Shown here: positions 17,739-26,704 of the stretch, in pieces
Numbering within the stretch: position 1 is the stretch's first letter
Layout: each line of letters starts with the position of its first letter
Source of the DNA: Microvirga sp. VF16
GTDB lineage: Bacteria > Pseudomonadota > Alphaproteobacteria > Rhizobiales > Beijerinckiaceae
Assembly (NCBI RefSeq): GCF_016864375.1
Contig: NZ_CP069356.1
Location: 620,001-684,000, forward strand
Length of the DNA: 64,000 nucleotides
Direction of reading: 5' to 3'
Program-made: the position numbers and the translations under genes
Notes under the pieces: generated by a model
Told to the model about the DNA's origin: nothing
Databases searched by the model: none
What the model saw: the letters and a program-made list of their open reading frames with translations, nothing else

Positions 17739-19193
17739 ATGCAGTTGAGGGATACAGAGCTGTTCCGCCAGCGCGGCTTGATTGGTGAAGAGTGGCGAGA
17801 TGCAAAATCTGGCAAAACCGTCGATGTCATCAACCCAGCGACACAATTGGTGCTCGGGACGGTTCCCGACATGGGCGCGGCTGAAACCCGTGACGCGATC
17901 GAGATGGCATCACGTGCTTTCAAGGTTTGGAAGAAGAAGACGCATGCAGAACGGGCAGCGCTCCTTGAGGCCTGGCACGCGCTCATGCTCAAGCATGAGG
18001 AGGATCTCGCCCTCATTCTGACCCTCGAGCAGGGGAAGCCCCTTGCTGAGGCGCGCGGCGAGATTCGATACGGTGCGGGCTTCGTCAAATGGTTCGCCGA
18101 AGAGGCGCGCCGCATCGGCGGGAGCACCATTCCGTCGCCAACACCGGATCGACGGATCCTAGTTCTGAAGGAGGCCGTCGGCGTCTGCGGGATCATTACG
18201 CCTTGGAACTTTCCCAACGCAATGATCACCCGTAAAGTCGCGCCTGCGCTCGCGGCCGGCTGCACGGCGGTGATAAAGCCGTCCGAATTTACGCCCCACT
18301 CGGCACTTGCTCTCGGCGTTCTGGCCGAGCGGGCCGGAATTCCGGCAGGCGTCATCAACATCGTCACGGGCATGCCCACCGAGATTGGTGGGGAGCTGAT
18401 CGGCAACGAAACCGTGCGGAAGATCTCCTTTACTGGGTCGACGCGTGTCGGCGCGCTCCTGATGCGTGGCGCGGCCGATGGCATTAAGCGGTTGAGCCTC
18501 GAGCTGGGTGGGAACGCCCCCTTCATCGTGTTCGACGATGCCGATATCGAGCTCGCGGTAGAAGGCGCCATCTCTTCGAAGTTTCGCAACGGCGGCCAGA
18601 CCTGCGTCTGCGCCAATCGCATCCTAGTCCAGTCTGGCATCTATGATGCATTTGCCGAGAGGCTGGCTAACCGCGTGGCACACATGAAGGTTGGAGCCGG
18701 CACGGAAGACGGTGTGGTGATCGGCCCGATGATCAACGCAGCCGCCATCGACAAGATTGAGCGGCATGTCGATGATGCATTGGCAAAGGGTGCACACATC
18801 CTCTCGGAAAGTAACTTTGTTCCAGTTGGCCCGCAATATGCAAGACCTCTGGTACTAGGGGGTGCAACCACCGAAATGCTGCTTGCATCGGAAGAAACCT
18901 TTGGACCAGTCGCGCCACTCTTTCGTTTTGAGACGGAAGAAGAGGCAATTGGGATCGCCAACGGCACGCCATTCGGACTTGCGGCTTACTTCTATACGCA
19001 GAATCTCAGCCGTTCATGGCGGGTGGCCGAGGCACTGGAGTTCGGAATGGTCGGGTTGAACACCGGTGCCATCTCCACAGAGGTGGCGCCGTTCGGTGGT
19101 GTCAAGCAGTCCGGCATCGGCCGTGAAGGCTCGCAGCTCGGTATCGAAGAGTATCTGGAGGTAAAAACCCTGCATATGGGAGGGTTGAACTAA
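17739..19193 (+). CDS. gabD: Succinate-semialdehyde dehydrogenase-like enzyme
   Basis: A 484-residue ALDH-family protein with the GabD pattern: RQRGLIGEEWRDA near the start, WNFPNAMITRKVAPALAAGC, LSLELGGNAPFIVFDDAD (activating Glu) and FRNGGQTCVCANRILVQ, whose CVC pair contains the catalytic cysteine. This double-cysteine motif is typical of succinate- and glutarate-semialdehyde dehydrogenases. It would feed the carbon of GABA or aminovalerate into the TCA cycle and pairs logically with the class III aminotransferase at 22463. It is the last gene of the rightward run and faces the PuuB-like gene across a hairpin terminator. Confidence 0.85.
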   Translation: MQLRDTELFRQRGLIGEEWRDAKSGKTVDVINPATQLVLGTVPDMGAAETRDAIEMASRAFKVWKKKTHAERAALLEAWHALMLKHEEDLALILTLEQGKPLAEARGEIRYGAGFVKWFAEEARRIGGSTIPSPTPDRRILVLKEAVGVCGIITPWNFPNAMITRKVAPALAAGCTAVIKPSEFTPHSALALGVLAERAGIPAGVINIVTGMPTEIGGELIGNETVRKISFTGSTRVGALLMRGAADGIKRLSLELGGNAPFIVFDDADIELAVEGAISSKFRNGGQTCVCANRILVQSGIYDAFAERLANRVAHMKVGAGTEDGVVIGPMINAAAIDKIERHVDDALAKGAHILSESNFVPVGPQYARPLVLGGATTEMLLASEETFGPVAPLFRFETEEEAIGIANGTPFGLAAYFYTQNLSRSWRVAEALEFGMVGLNTGAISTEVAPFGGVKQSGIGREGSQLGIEEYLEVKTLHMGGLN

Positions 19194-19267
19194 TTTGATT
19201 GGGGGCGGTGCGCCCGCCAGTTGCTTTCGTTGGGGTGGCGTGGAAGCGGCCAAAGCCTGGCAGAAAG

Positions 19268-19295
19268 GAGGAAGGCGGCCCAGGCCGCCTTCCTC
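19268..19295. terminator. Bidirectional hairpin between convergent genes
   Basis: A perfect 13-bp inverted repeat, GAGGAAGGCGGCC at 19268-19280 and GGCCGCCTTCCTC at 19283-19295, separated by only two bases. It lies between the gabD-like stop (19193) and the oxidase stop (19321, minus strand), the expected place for a shared terminator. Confidence 0.7.
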
Positions 19296-19320
19296 AGTTG
19301 CCTATGTGACGGGATCGCTT

Positions 19321-20598
19321 TTATTGAATCTTGTCGAGCATCTTGTAGTAGAGGCCGACCACCGGCAAGAACCACGGCTTGCCCGAGTACCCGGCGATGG
19401 TCGGCCATTCGAGGCCATTGAGCGGATTGCGATCGCCTTTGCCCATAATCGCATCGGCGAGCAGGATGCCCATTTGTGTCGACATCTGCGCGCCGTGGCC
19501 CGAATAACCCATGGCAAACCACACACCATCGGCGAAGCCGGCACGTGGGAACCGATCCTGTGTCATGTCAACAAGACCACCCCAGCAATAATCGATCTCC
19601 ACCTGGGCCAGATGCGGGAAGAGATTTGCGAGGCTGGCGCGCAGGATCTCACCGCTCTTGGCGTCAGATCTTTGGTCCGAGGTGGCAGAAAAGCGCGCCC
19701 GGCCCCCGAAGATCATGCGCCGGTCCGGGGCCAAACGGAAATAATTGCCGATATTCATCGACGTTACGTAGGTGCGGTTGCCCGGCATGGTCGCGGCGAT
19801 TTCACTCTCGCTGAGCGGCCTTGTGGCAATGATGAAGCTGCCGACGGGGATGATCCGGCGGCGAAAATACGGGAAGGTCTTTGTCGTGTATGCCCCGGTT
19901 GCCAACACGACCGTATCGGCCGTAACGGTTCCGTGCGGGGTTTCAAGTTCAGTTAGACTACCACTGTGATGGCGTTGCGTGACGAGCGCGTTCTCAAAGA
20001 TGGTGGCGCCGTGACGGGTGGCTGCCGTGGCAAGGCCCGTGACATACCGGCCCATGTGCATCATGGCGCTCTTTCGCGAGAGCATCGCACCATGGAACGC
20101 GTCCGAGCCGACCTCGGCGGCAAGGTCCTCGCGGCGCAACAGCGCCGTGTCCGGATCCACCTCCTGGTGAAGAACCTCGAAGTTGCGGGCCAGTGCATCC
20201 ATATGCGAAGGCTTTGACGCCAGTTTCAGCTTGCCGGAACGACGAAAGGCGCAGTCAATCGTCTCTTCCCTGACGATGCGTTCGATCGAGTCGATCGAAT
20301 CGTCAAAGGCGCGGTAGAGCGCCTTCGCGCGGTCGGCCCCGAGATGGGCTTTGGCGGCCAGGTAGCTGTGGGCGATGCCGTTGTTGAGATGGCCGCCGTT
20401 TCGCCCGGACGCGCCGGAGCCAACCGTTCCGCCCTCCAGCACGACGACACGCACGCCAGCCTTGGCGAGGTGCAGGGCCGCGGACAAACCCGTGAAACCT
20501 GCACCAATCACGGCGACATCATAGTGCCCGCTCACCGGGTCTGGCGACGCCATGGTGAAGGGTGGTGTGGTTTCGTGCCAGTAGGGCTTGAACTGCAT
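19321..20598 (-). CDS. FAD-dependent oxidase, PuuB-like
   Basis: A 425-residue DAO-family flavoprotein. YDVAVIGAGFTGLSAALHLAKAGVRVVVLEGG binds FAD, followed by the GSGASGRNGGHLNNG block characteristic of gamma-glutamylputrescine oxidases and related amine oxidases, and near the end WGGLVDMTQDRFPRAGF and YSGHGAQMSTQMG. The family oxidises glutamylated or free polyamines to aldehydes. A glutamate-putrescine ligase (PuuA) is absent from the window, so either the substrate differs or the ligase is elsewhere. It follows the dehalogenase gene by 15 bases in what looks like a two-gene operon. Confidence 0.8.
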   Translation of the reverse strand: MQFKPYWHETTPPFTMASPDPVSGHYDVAVIGAGFTGLSAALHLAKAGVRVVVLEGGTVGSGASGRNGGHLNNGIAHSYLAAKAHLGADRAKALYRAFDDSIDSIERIVREETIDCAFRRSGKLKLASKPSHMDALARNFEVLHQEVDPDTALLRREDLAAEVGSDAFHGAMLSRKSAMMHMGRYVTGLATAATRHGATIFENALVTQRHHSGSLTELETPHGTVTADTVVLATGAYTTKTFPYFRRRIIPVGSFIIATRPLSESEIAATMPGNRTYVTSMNIGNYFRLAPDRRMIFGGRARFSATSDQRSDAKSGEILRASLANLFPHLAQVEIDYCWGGLVDMTQDRFPRAGFADGVWFAMGYSGHGAQMSTQMGILLADAIMGKGDRNPLNGLEWPTIAGYSGKPWFLPVVGLYYKMLDKIQ

Positions 20599-20613
20599 CT
20601 TGCCGGTTCCTTA

Positions 20614-21282
20614 TTACAGACCTACTGCGCCAGCCAAGCCCGAGATGTCCTTGATCTCCGTGTACTCATAGAAGGGGTTCGCAGGCTCGTGGCCGCGGTT
20701 CACCCAGACCTTGCTCTTTATACCCATGTCATAGGCCGTCATCAGGTCATAGCGGAAGGAGGAGGAAACGTGGGTGATGTCTTCGGGTCCGCAGCCGAGC
20801 TTGTCGAGCATATACTCGAACCCCTTCATCAGCGGCTTGTAGGCACCCGCTTCCTCCGCCGTGATGACCATGTGGAAGGGTGCACCAAGCTTCTCCACGT
20901 TTGACGTGATCAGGCTTTTCATGGAGTTCGACAGGATCACCAGCGGAATCTCCTTAGCAACCTTGGCCAGACCCGCCGGGACATCCGGGTGCGGCCCCCA
21001 TGTCGGCACCTCTTCATAAATGCGCTGGGCATCCTCCGGTCGAAATGCAACGCCATTTCGCTTGCAGGTGCGCTCGACGGAATTGTGCACGACCTCGGCG
21101 TAGGGCTTCCAGGCGCCAAGCACCTCGTCCAGGCGATAGGCCGCGAAATCCTTGATGAACTGTGCCATCGCAGCGGGGGACAGCCGCGAGCCATAGACTC
21201 TCCTCGCTGCGCCGGCCATGTCGAAGTTGGTCAGCGTGCCGTAGCAATCGAAGGTGATGTATTTCGGCCGAAACTGGCTCAT
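20614..21282 (-). CDS. HAD hydrolase, haloacid dehalogenase type II
   Basis: A 222-residue HAD-superfamily protein. Motif I is ITFDCYGTLTNFD (nucleophile Asp), motif II VILSNSM, motif III includes AGAYKPLMKGFEYM (Lys), and the late SSSFRYDLMTAYDMG supplies the acidic pair; VWVNRGHEP is typical of the type II 2-haloacid dehalogenase group. Such proteins frequently act on small 2-hydroxy or phosphorylated acids rather than halogenated ones. ATG 21282 is chosen for its AAGGA about 9 bases upstream; an in-frame start 51 bases further up adds an Arg-rich, dissimilar leader. Confidence 0.8.
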   Translation of the reverse strand: MSQFRPKYITFDCYGTLTNFDMAGAARRVYGSRLSPAAMAQFIKDFAAYRLDEVLGAWKPYAEVVHNSVERTCKRNGVAFRPEDAQRIYEEVPTWGPHPDVPAGLAKVAKEIPLVILSNSMKSLITSNVEKLGAPFHMVITAEEAGAYKPLMKGFEYMLDKLGCGPEDITHVSSSFRYDLMTAYDMGIKSKVWVNRGHEPANPFYEYTEIKDISGLAGAVGL

Positions 21283-21612
21283 GAGGTCAATCCTTGCAAT
21301 GATGCCGGCACCGCGTGCCGACCTGCCACGCATCGTAGCGCCCCTCCTTATGGACTAATCACCGCATTTGGTCCGACGGAAAGCAGAATGTTCCGTATTG
21401 GATGACGGGCACGGCAGAGAGTTTTCCAGCAGCACCCGCCGCCAGGGGCGGAAGTCACGGCGTTGGCCCGTCGTGTTGCACGAGCGGCATAAGATGCGGA
21501 AGTGAGGCCCACAGAAAGCGCAAAAGCATTGATCAGGCACTGGAGTCAGGAGGAGCTGCTTCGAGGCCTAGTCTATTCATAAGGTGACACGAAACGCGAC
21601 GCGGAAAACGGA

Positions 21613-22449
21613 ATGACTGCAGAACAGATCTCTCTGGAAGCAATGGAAACCGGGCATCTGGACGGAGCCGTCCTGCTCTCGCGCGAGGCGGGCTGGCCTC
21701 ATCGCCGCGAGGATTGGGAGTTGGTGTTGTCGGTCAGCGAGGGCATCGTGGCACTACAAGATGGCCGCGTTGTCGCAACAACCATCATAACCCCTTTCGG
21801 CTCTGATGCCGCTGCCATCAACATGGTGATCGTGGACTCGGCTATGCGGGGGCGCGGGCTCGGGCGGAGACTGATGGATGCCGCGCTGGAAAAGACCGGC
21901 ATCCGCAGCTGCCGGCTCGTGGCGACAAAAGAGGGTCTGCCCCTTTATGAGAAGCTCGGTTTCGTTGCGGTTGGCGAAATCATCCAGCATCAGGGGAAAG
22001 CCCTGAAGGTCGCGGTCCCGGCGACCGTTTCCTGGGCGCGGGACGATGAACATGAGAAAATTTGCTCGCTAGACCGCGCTGCCTGCTGCCTCGATCGCAG
22101 CAAGCTCATGTGCATCCTTCGGCAAGCGGCCCGGTTCGCAGTCATCCGGGAACGAGGGGAGGTCAAGGCATTCGCGGCAGTGCGCGCCTTCGGCCATGGC
22201 CTCGTTGTCGGACCGGTCGTTGCATCGAGCCGCCAGCAGGCCAAGGACCTCATCCAGTTCATGCTTGCGCATCATGAAGGGGACTTCGTCCGCCTCGACA
22301 TGGAACTGTCCACTGAGCTTGGCCCCTGGCTTGTCGAGCGTGGCCTTGCCCATGTCGGCGGCGGCATCCCGATGCAGCGCGGCCCCAAGGTGGAGCGAGC
22401 CGAAGCACCATACCGCACATATGCGCTGGTCAACCAGGCGCTGGGTTAA
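21613..22449 (+). CDS. Double-domain GNAT acetyltransferase (paralogue of the gene at 11439)
   Basis: A 278-residue two-domain GNAT protein. Domain one has MVIVDSAMRGRGLGRRLMDAALEKT, a full acetyl-CoA pyrophosphate loop (RGRGLGRRL), and PLYEKLGFVAVGEI. Domain two (LDRSKLMCILRQA, GLVVGPVVASSRQQAKDLIQ, LVERGLAHVGGGIPM) mirrors that of the paralogue at 11439-12317: both share the opening LSLxVSWPHRPEDW / LSREAGWPHRREDW motif. It lies 13 bases ahead of the aminotransferase start, so the two are probably cotranslated. Confidence 0.8.
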   Translation: MTAEQISLEAMETGHLDGAVLLSREAGWPHRREDWELVLSVSEGIVALQDGRVVATTIITPFGSDAAAINMVIVDSAMRGRGLGRRLMDAALEKTGIRSCRLVATKEGLPLYEKLGFVAVGEIIQHQGKALKVAVPATVSWARDDEHEKICSLDRAACCLDRSKLMCILRQAARFAVIRERGEVKAFAAVRAFGHGLVVGPVVASSRQQAKDLIQFMLAHHEGDFVRLDMELSTELGPWLVERGLAHVGGGIPMQRGPKVERAEAPYRTYALVNQALG

Positions 22450-22462
22450 GTTGGAGACTAAC

Positions 22463-23839
22463 ATGCTGAGCAATTCGCTGATCGAGCTTGATCGTGCCCA
22501 CCTGATCCATCCCGTTGCCTCCTATCGCGGGCATGAGAAAAGAGGCGTGCGCGTCCTGAAATCCGGCAGGGGGGCGTCGGTGACGGATTCCACTGGGCAC
22601 ACCTTGGTGGATGGTTTCGCGGGCCTTTGGTGCGTCAATGCCGGGTACGGCCAAGACAGCATCGTGGAGGCCGCAACCCGCCAGCTTCGTGAGCTCCCCT
22701 ATGCCACCGGGTACTTCGGACTGGGCTCCGAACCGGCGATCCGCTTAGCAGCCGAGCTTGCTGAGCGTGCGCCAGGCGACCTTAACCACATCTACTTCAC
22801 CCTTGGTGGATCGGATGCCGTCGACAGCACCATCCGCTTTATCCGCTACTACTACCACGCCAAGGGCACGCCCCAGAAAGACCAGTTCATCTCGGTCGAG
22901 CAAGGCTACCATGGGTCCTCGACGGCTGGTTCTGGCCTGACGGCACTGCCGGCGTTCCACGCAGGTTTTGGAGTTCCGTTTGATTGGCAGCATAAAATTC
23001 CGTCTCACTATGCCTACCGCAATCCGGTCGGCTCGGAGCCTCAGGCCATCATTGATGCTTCCATGGCGGCGTTGCGTGCTAAGGTGGAAATATTAGGCGC
23101 TGAGCGCGTGGCCGCCTTCTATGTCGAGCCAATCCAGGGGTCTGGTGGCGTTCTGGTGCCGCCGAAGGGCTGGATGAAGGCCATGCGCGAGGTCTGCCGG
23201 GAGCTCGATATCCTGTTCGTGGCGGACGAGGTGATCACGGGTTTCGGGCGAACGGGCCCACTGTTTGCTTGTTCGGAGGACGAGGTCGTGCCTGATCTCA
23301 TGACCACGGCCAAGGGGCTGACCTCCGGTTATGTGCCACTCGGCGCCGTCTTCATGTCCGATCGGGTCTACAACACTATTGCTGACGGCGCCGGTATGAC
23401 CGCAGTTGGCCACGGTTACACCTACTCGGCACACCCCGTCAGTGCTGCAGTCGGACTGGAATGTCTGCGGCTCTACGAGGATGGCTTGCTAGAGAACGGC
23501 GTGCGGGCTGGCAAGCGGCTGATGGCCGGTCTGCAGTCCCTCGCGGACCACCCGCTGGTCGGCGATGTCCGGGGGCGCGGCATGTTAGCGGCCGTCGAAC
23601 TCGTGACCGACAAGCAACGCAAGACGCCACTCCCGGCAGCGGCAGATCCCGCACGCCGGATCTTCGACAGAGCATGGGAGAACGGGCTCATCATCCGAGC
23701 CTTTGCCAACGGGGTGTTGGGTTACGCACCGCCACTCTGTTGCACGGAAGAGGACATCGACAGGATTATCGATTGCACCCGCGTGACGCTCAATCAGACG
23801 CTGGAGGACGCAGATGTTCGTGCGGCGGTAGCCGGATGA
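22463..23839 (+). CDS. Class III PLP-dependent aminotransferase (putrescine/GABA/beta-alanine type)
   Basis: A 458-residue omega-aminotransferase. Visible landmarks are DGFAGLWCVNAGYG near the start, the ISVEQGYHGSSTAGSGLT phosphate region, the PLP-ring aspartate in LFVADEVITGFGRTG, and the Schiff-base lysine in LMTTAKGLTSGYVPLGAV. DVRGRGMLAAVELV and the C-terminal RAFANGVLGYAPPL are typical of GABA/putrescine-pyruvate transaminases. It would move an amino group from GABA, putrescine or beta-alanine to pyruvate, giving the semialdehyde for the gabD-like enzyme. ATG 22463, 13 bases after the GNAT gene, gives the usual length; the longer frame runs back through that gene. Confidence 0.85.
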   Translation: MLSNSLIELDRAHLIHPVASYRGHEKRGVRVLKSGRGASVTDSTGHTLVDGFAGLWCVNAGYGQDSIVEAATRQLRELPYATGYFGLGSEPAIRLAAELAERAPGDLNHIYFTLGGSDAVDSTIRFIRYYYHAKGTPQKDQFISVEQGYHGSSTAGSGLTALPAFHAGFGVPFDWQHKIPSHYAYRNPVGSEPQAIIDASMAALRAKVEILGAERVAAFYVEPIQGSGGVLVPPKGWMKAMREVCRELDILFVADEVITGFGRTGPLFACSEDEVVPDLMTTAKGLTSGYVPLGAVFMSDRVYNTIADGAGMTAVGHGYTYSAHPVSAAVGLECLRLYEDGLLENGVRAGKRLMAGLQSLADHPLVGDVRGRGMLAAVELVTDKQRKTPLPAAADPARRIFDRAWENGLIIRAFANGVLGYAPPLCCTEEDIDRIIDCTRVTLNQTLEDADVRAAVAG

Positions 23840-23859
23840 GTGGGTTGGAAGCTGGCAAC

Positions 23860-23911
23860 CTCGCGGCACAAATGTTGCCGAGGCATCATATTCGCAATTT
23901 TGTGCCGCGAG
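23860..23911 (+). terminator. Long-stem hairpin after the aminotransferase gene
   Basis: A perfect 13-bp inverted repeat (CTCGCGGCACAAA at 23860-23872 and its complement at 23899-23911) with a 26-base loop starts 20 bases past the aminotransferase stop. It has no clean T-tract, so it may be a protein or mRNA-stability site rather than an intrinsic terminator. Confidence 0.45.
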
Positions 23912-24063
23912 CCATCGACGATTCAGCGCAATCGGCGAGCAATAGCCGCCAAACTAATCCTTATCGGTAGCGGAGCTGGGTCAACCTGAGATTTTTAAGC
24001 TTACGCCGAGGAGGCGAACAAAAATAACCAGAAGTCAGCCACTAGACAAAAAAGGGAACTGCT

Positions 24064-25671
24064 ATGGACAAGATTGCCAACTGGACTTCTTCCGACGATG
24101 CGATGGTCGAGAGCGCGATCCGTCGCGGTGCAAGCCGCCGCGAACTTCTGCAGATGATGTTCATGGGCGGGGTCGCGGCAACCACCGGCGCCACAATCCT
24201 CGGGCGTGCAACGGCGGCGGTTGCCGCTGAACCTGTGAAGGGCGGCTTCATCAAGGCGGCAGGCTTCTCTGCTTCAACCGCTGATACGCTCGACCCTGCG
24301 AAAGCATCGAACGCCACCGACTATGTTCGTTGTTCTGCCTTGTACAACCGTCTCACTTTCCTCAACGGTGCCGGCGAAACGACGATGGAGTTGGCCGAGA
24401 GCATCGAAAGCAATGACGCAAAGGTCTGGGTCGTCAAGCTGCGCAAGGGTGTAATCTTCCACGACGGAAAGAGCTTAACCTCAGCCGACGTCGTGTTTTC
24501 GCTCAACCGACACCTGGATCCAGCTGTTGGCTCGAAGGTCAACGCGCTCGCGAAGCAGATCGACCAAGTGAAGGCCATCGACGCTCAGACGGCTGAGATC
24601 ACACTTCAAGCACCGAACGCCGATCTTCCGACGATTCTTGCGCTACACCATTTCATGATCGTTGCCGACGGTACGACCGACTTTTCAAAGGGGAACGGCA
24701 CCGGACCCTTCATCTTGAAAGAGTTTCAGCCAGGGGTGCGCTCGATCGCGGCACGCAACGAGAATTACTGGAAGGACCGGAAGGCGAACCTCGAAGGATT
24801 TGAGTTCTTCGCAATCGGGGACGAGACGGCTCGCATGAACGCGCTGCTCTCCGGCGACATCCAACTTGCCGCCAACCTCAATCCCCGCTCGCTCCGCGTG
24901 CTCGAGAACAACCCGGCGGCCAACCTGTTCATCTCGAAACTGGGTACCTACACCAACCTGAATGTTCGCCTGGACATGGCACCCGGCGACAAGCAGGGGG
25001 TTGCGGAAGGCTTCAAATACCTCATCAACCGAGACGTCATTAAGAAATCGGTGCTACGCGGACTGGCCGAGATCGCCAATGACCATCCGATCCCGGATTG
25101 GAACAAGTATCACAACGCTGAACTGAAGCAGCGCGAGTTTGATCCGGAACGGGCTAAGTCTCTCTTCGCAAAGGCTGGCGTGCTTGGCCAGGAGATCCGG
25201 ATCACGGCCGCCGAGGCGGCATCCTCCTCGCCAGATTATGCGGTGGTCGTGCAGCAGGCGGCTTCCAAGATCGGCCTCAAGGTGGCGATCAACCGCGTCC
25301 CATCTGACGGCTACTGGTCCAATCATTGGATCAAGGATGCCGTCCACTTCGGCAACATCAATGCACGTCCGACCCCCGACATCCTTTTCTCGCTGCTCTA
25401 CAAGTCCGATGCAGCTTGGAACGAGACTGGCTACAAGTCGGAGAAGTTTGACAGCATGCTGCTCGAAGCACGCGGACTCCTCGACGAGGCCAAGCGCAAG
25501 CAGATCTATGGCGAAATGCAGGCCATGATCTCCAATGGGGCAGGCACGGTCATTCCTGTCTTTATGTCAAATGTTGATGCTATTTCGCCCAAGCTGAAGG
25601 GTCTCACCCCCAACCCGCTTGGCGGGATGATGGGCTACACTTTCGCGGAACATGCGTGGATTGAGGCTTAA
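24064..25671 (+). CDS. Periplasmic binding protein of a dipeptide/opine-type ABC importer
   Basis: A 535-residue family 5 (DppA/OppA) solute receptor. The N-terminus is a twin-arginine signal: ASRRELLQMMFMGGVAATTGATILG, with an Ala-rich cleavage zone near AAVAAE, so it is exported folded. The mature protein shows the family marks GVIFHDGKSLTSADVVFSLNRH, GTGPFILKEFQPGVRS and a YKSEKFDSMLLEA segment. It delivers peptides, opines or similar compounds to the permeases encoded downstream. It is followed by a strong hairpin, the usual arrangement that raises the level of the receptor over the membrane parts. Confidence 0.85.
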   Translation: MDKIANWTSSDDAMVESAIRRGASRRELLQMMFMGGVAATTGATILGRATAAVAAEPVKGGFIKAAGFSASTADTLDPAKASNATDYVRCSALYNRLTFLNGAGETTMELAESIESNDAKVWVVKLRKGVIFHDGKSLTSADVVFSLNRHLDPAVGSKVNALAKQIDQVKAIDAQTAEITLQAPNADLPTILALHHFMIVADGTTDFSKGNGTGPFILKEFQPGVRSIAARNENYWKDRKANLEGFEFFAIGDETARMNALLSGDIQLAANLNPRSLRVLENNPAANLFISKLGTYTNLNVRLDMAPGDKQGVAEGFKYLINRDVIKKSVLRGLAEIANDHPIPDWNKYHNAELKQREFDPERAKSLFAKAGVLGQEIRITAAEAASSSPDYAVVVQQAASKIGLKVAINRVPSDGYWSNHWIKDAVHFGNINARPTPDILFSLLYKSDAAWNETGYKSEKFDSMLLEARGLLDEAKRKQIYGEMQAMISNGAGTVIPVFMSNVDAISPKLKGLTPNPLGGMMGYTFAEHAWIEA

Positions 25672-25687
25672 GGAGTTGATCTAACTT

Positions 25688-25715
25688 GGACGCGTAGAGT
25701 GAACTCTGCGCGTCC
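25688..25715 (+). promoter_or_regulatory. mRNA hairpin between binding protein and permease genes
   Basis: GGACGCGTAGAG (25688-25699) and CTCTGCGCGTCC (25704-25715) pair as a 12-bp stem with one G-T wobble and a TGAA tetraloop. It has no T-tract. Lying between the receptor and the first permease of an ABC operon, it most likely acts as an attenuator or 3' stabiliser of the receptor mRNA. Confidence 0.5.
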
Positions 25716-25753
25716 GGGTCAAGGCATCATTATGCATCAGCGGGTGTCGCCCC

Positions 25754-26704
25754 ATGAACCCACTCATACTTAGACTCGCCGCAAAACGCGTAGTTATCGC
25801 GTTCTTGACGCTGCTCTTCGTCGCATTCACGATCTTCTTCGCGACCGAGATGTTGCCAGGGGATGTCGCGGAAATCCTCCTCGGCCAAGCCGCTACGCCC
25901 GAAGCCGTGGCTGGGTTGCGCACGGCCATGCACCTCGATCAGCCGGCTTTCCTACGCTTTATCTACTGGCTCGGAGAGTTGTTCACGGGCGATTTTGGCG
26001 TATCCTACGTCAACAAGATGCCAATTGCCGACCTTATAGGCGGACGGCTCGTCAACTCGTTGAAGCTGGCCGGTGTGACGGCCGTGATCTCAGTTCCCAT
26101 CGCCTTGGCACTTGGTATCACCGCTGCCATCAAGCGAGGGACACTCTACGACCGCATCGTGTCGATCTTCACGATCTCGGTGATCTCTGTGCCCGAGTTC
26201 ATGGTCGCAACGATCGCCGTCATCGTTTTTGCGGTCTATCTCGGCTGGCTGCCTGCGCTCTCCATGACCAATGAGGTCACATCGATCGGTGGCTTGCTGA
26301 AGGCCTTCGCTATGCCGGTGATTACGCTGAGCTTCGTCGTTTCCGCGCAAATGATCCGCATGAGCCGCGCCGCCGTGCTCGAAACACTCAACACCCCCTA
26401 TGTTGAAATGGCCCTTCTGAAGGGCGCATCGCGCCGGCGTATGGTCCTCCGCCACGCGCTGCCGAACGCGCTCGGCCCAATCGTTAATGCTGTGGCTTTG
26501 TCACTGTCTTACCTGTTGGGTGGGGTGATCATTGTCGAAACGATCTTCAACTATCCCGGTATTGCGAAGCTCATGCTTGACGCGGTTTCGACCCGGGACC
26601 TGCCGCTGATCCAGAGCTGCGCGATGATCTTCTGCCTGGGCTACCTGCTTCTCATCACCATTGCCGACCTCGTCGCCATCATCTCAAATCCGAGGCTTCA
26701 ATGA
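25754..26704 (+). CDS. ABC transporter permease, DppB type
   Basis: A 316-residue permease. The N-terminal ILRLAAKRVVIAFLTLLFVAFTIFF segment and the MLPGDVAEILLGQAATPEAVAGLR block are classic DppB/OppB; the cytoplasmic EAA loop is ALLKGASRRRMVLRHALPNALGPI. About six transmembrane segments. Its stop overlaps the next start by ATGA (26701-26704), indicating translational coupling with the DppC-type partner. Confidence 0.85.
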   Translation: MNPLILRLAAKRVVIAFLTLLFVAFTIFFATEMLPGDVAEILLGQAATPEAVAGLRTAMHLDQPAFLRFIYWLGELFTGDFGVSYVNKMPIADLIGGRLVNSLKLAGVTAVISVPIALALGITAAIKRGTLYDRIVSIFTISVISVPEFMVATIAVIVFAVYLGWLPALSMTNEVTSIGGLLKAFAMPVITLSFVVSAQMIRMSRAAVLETLNTPYVEMALLKGASRRRMVLRHALPNALGPIVNAVALSLSYLLGGVIIVETIFNYPGIAKLMLDAVSTRDLPLIQSCAMIFCLGYLLLITIADLVAIISNPRLQ

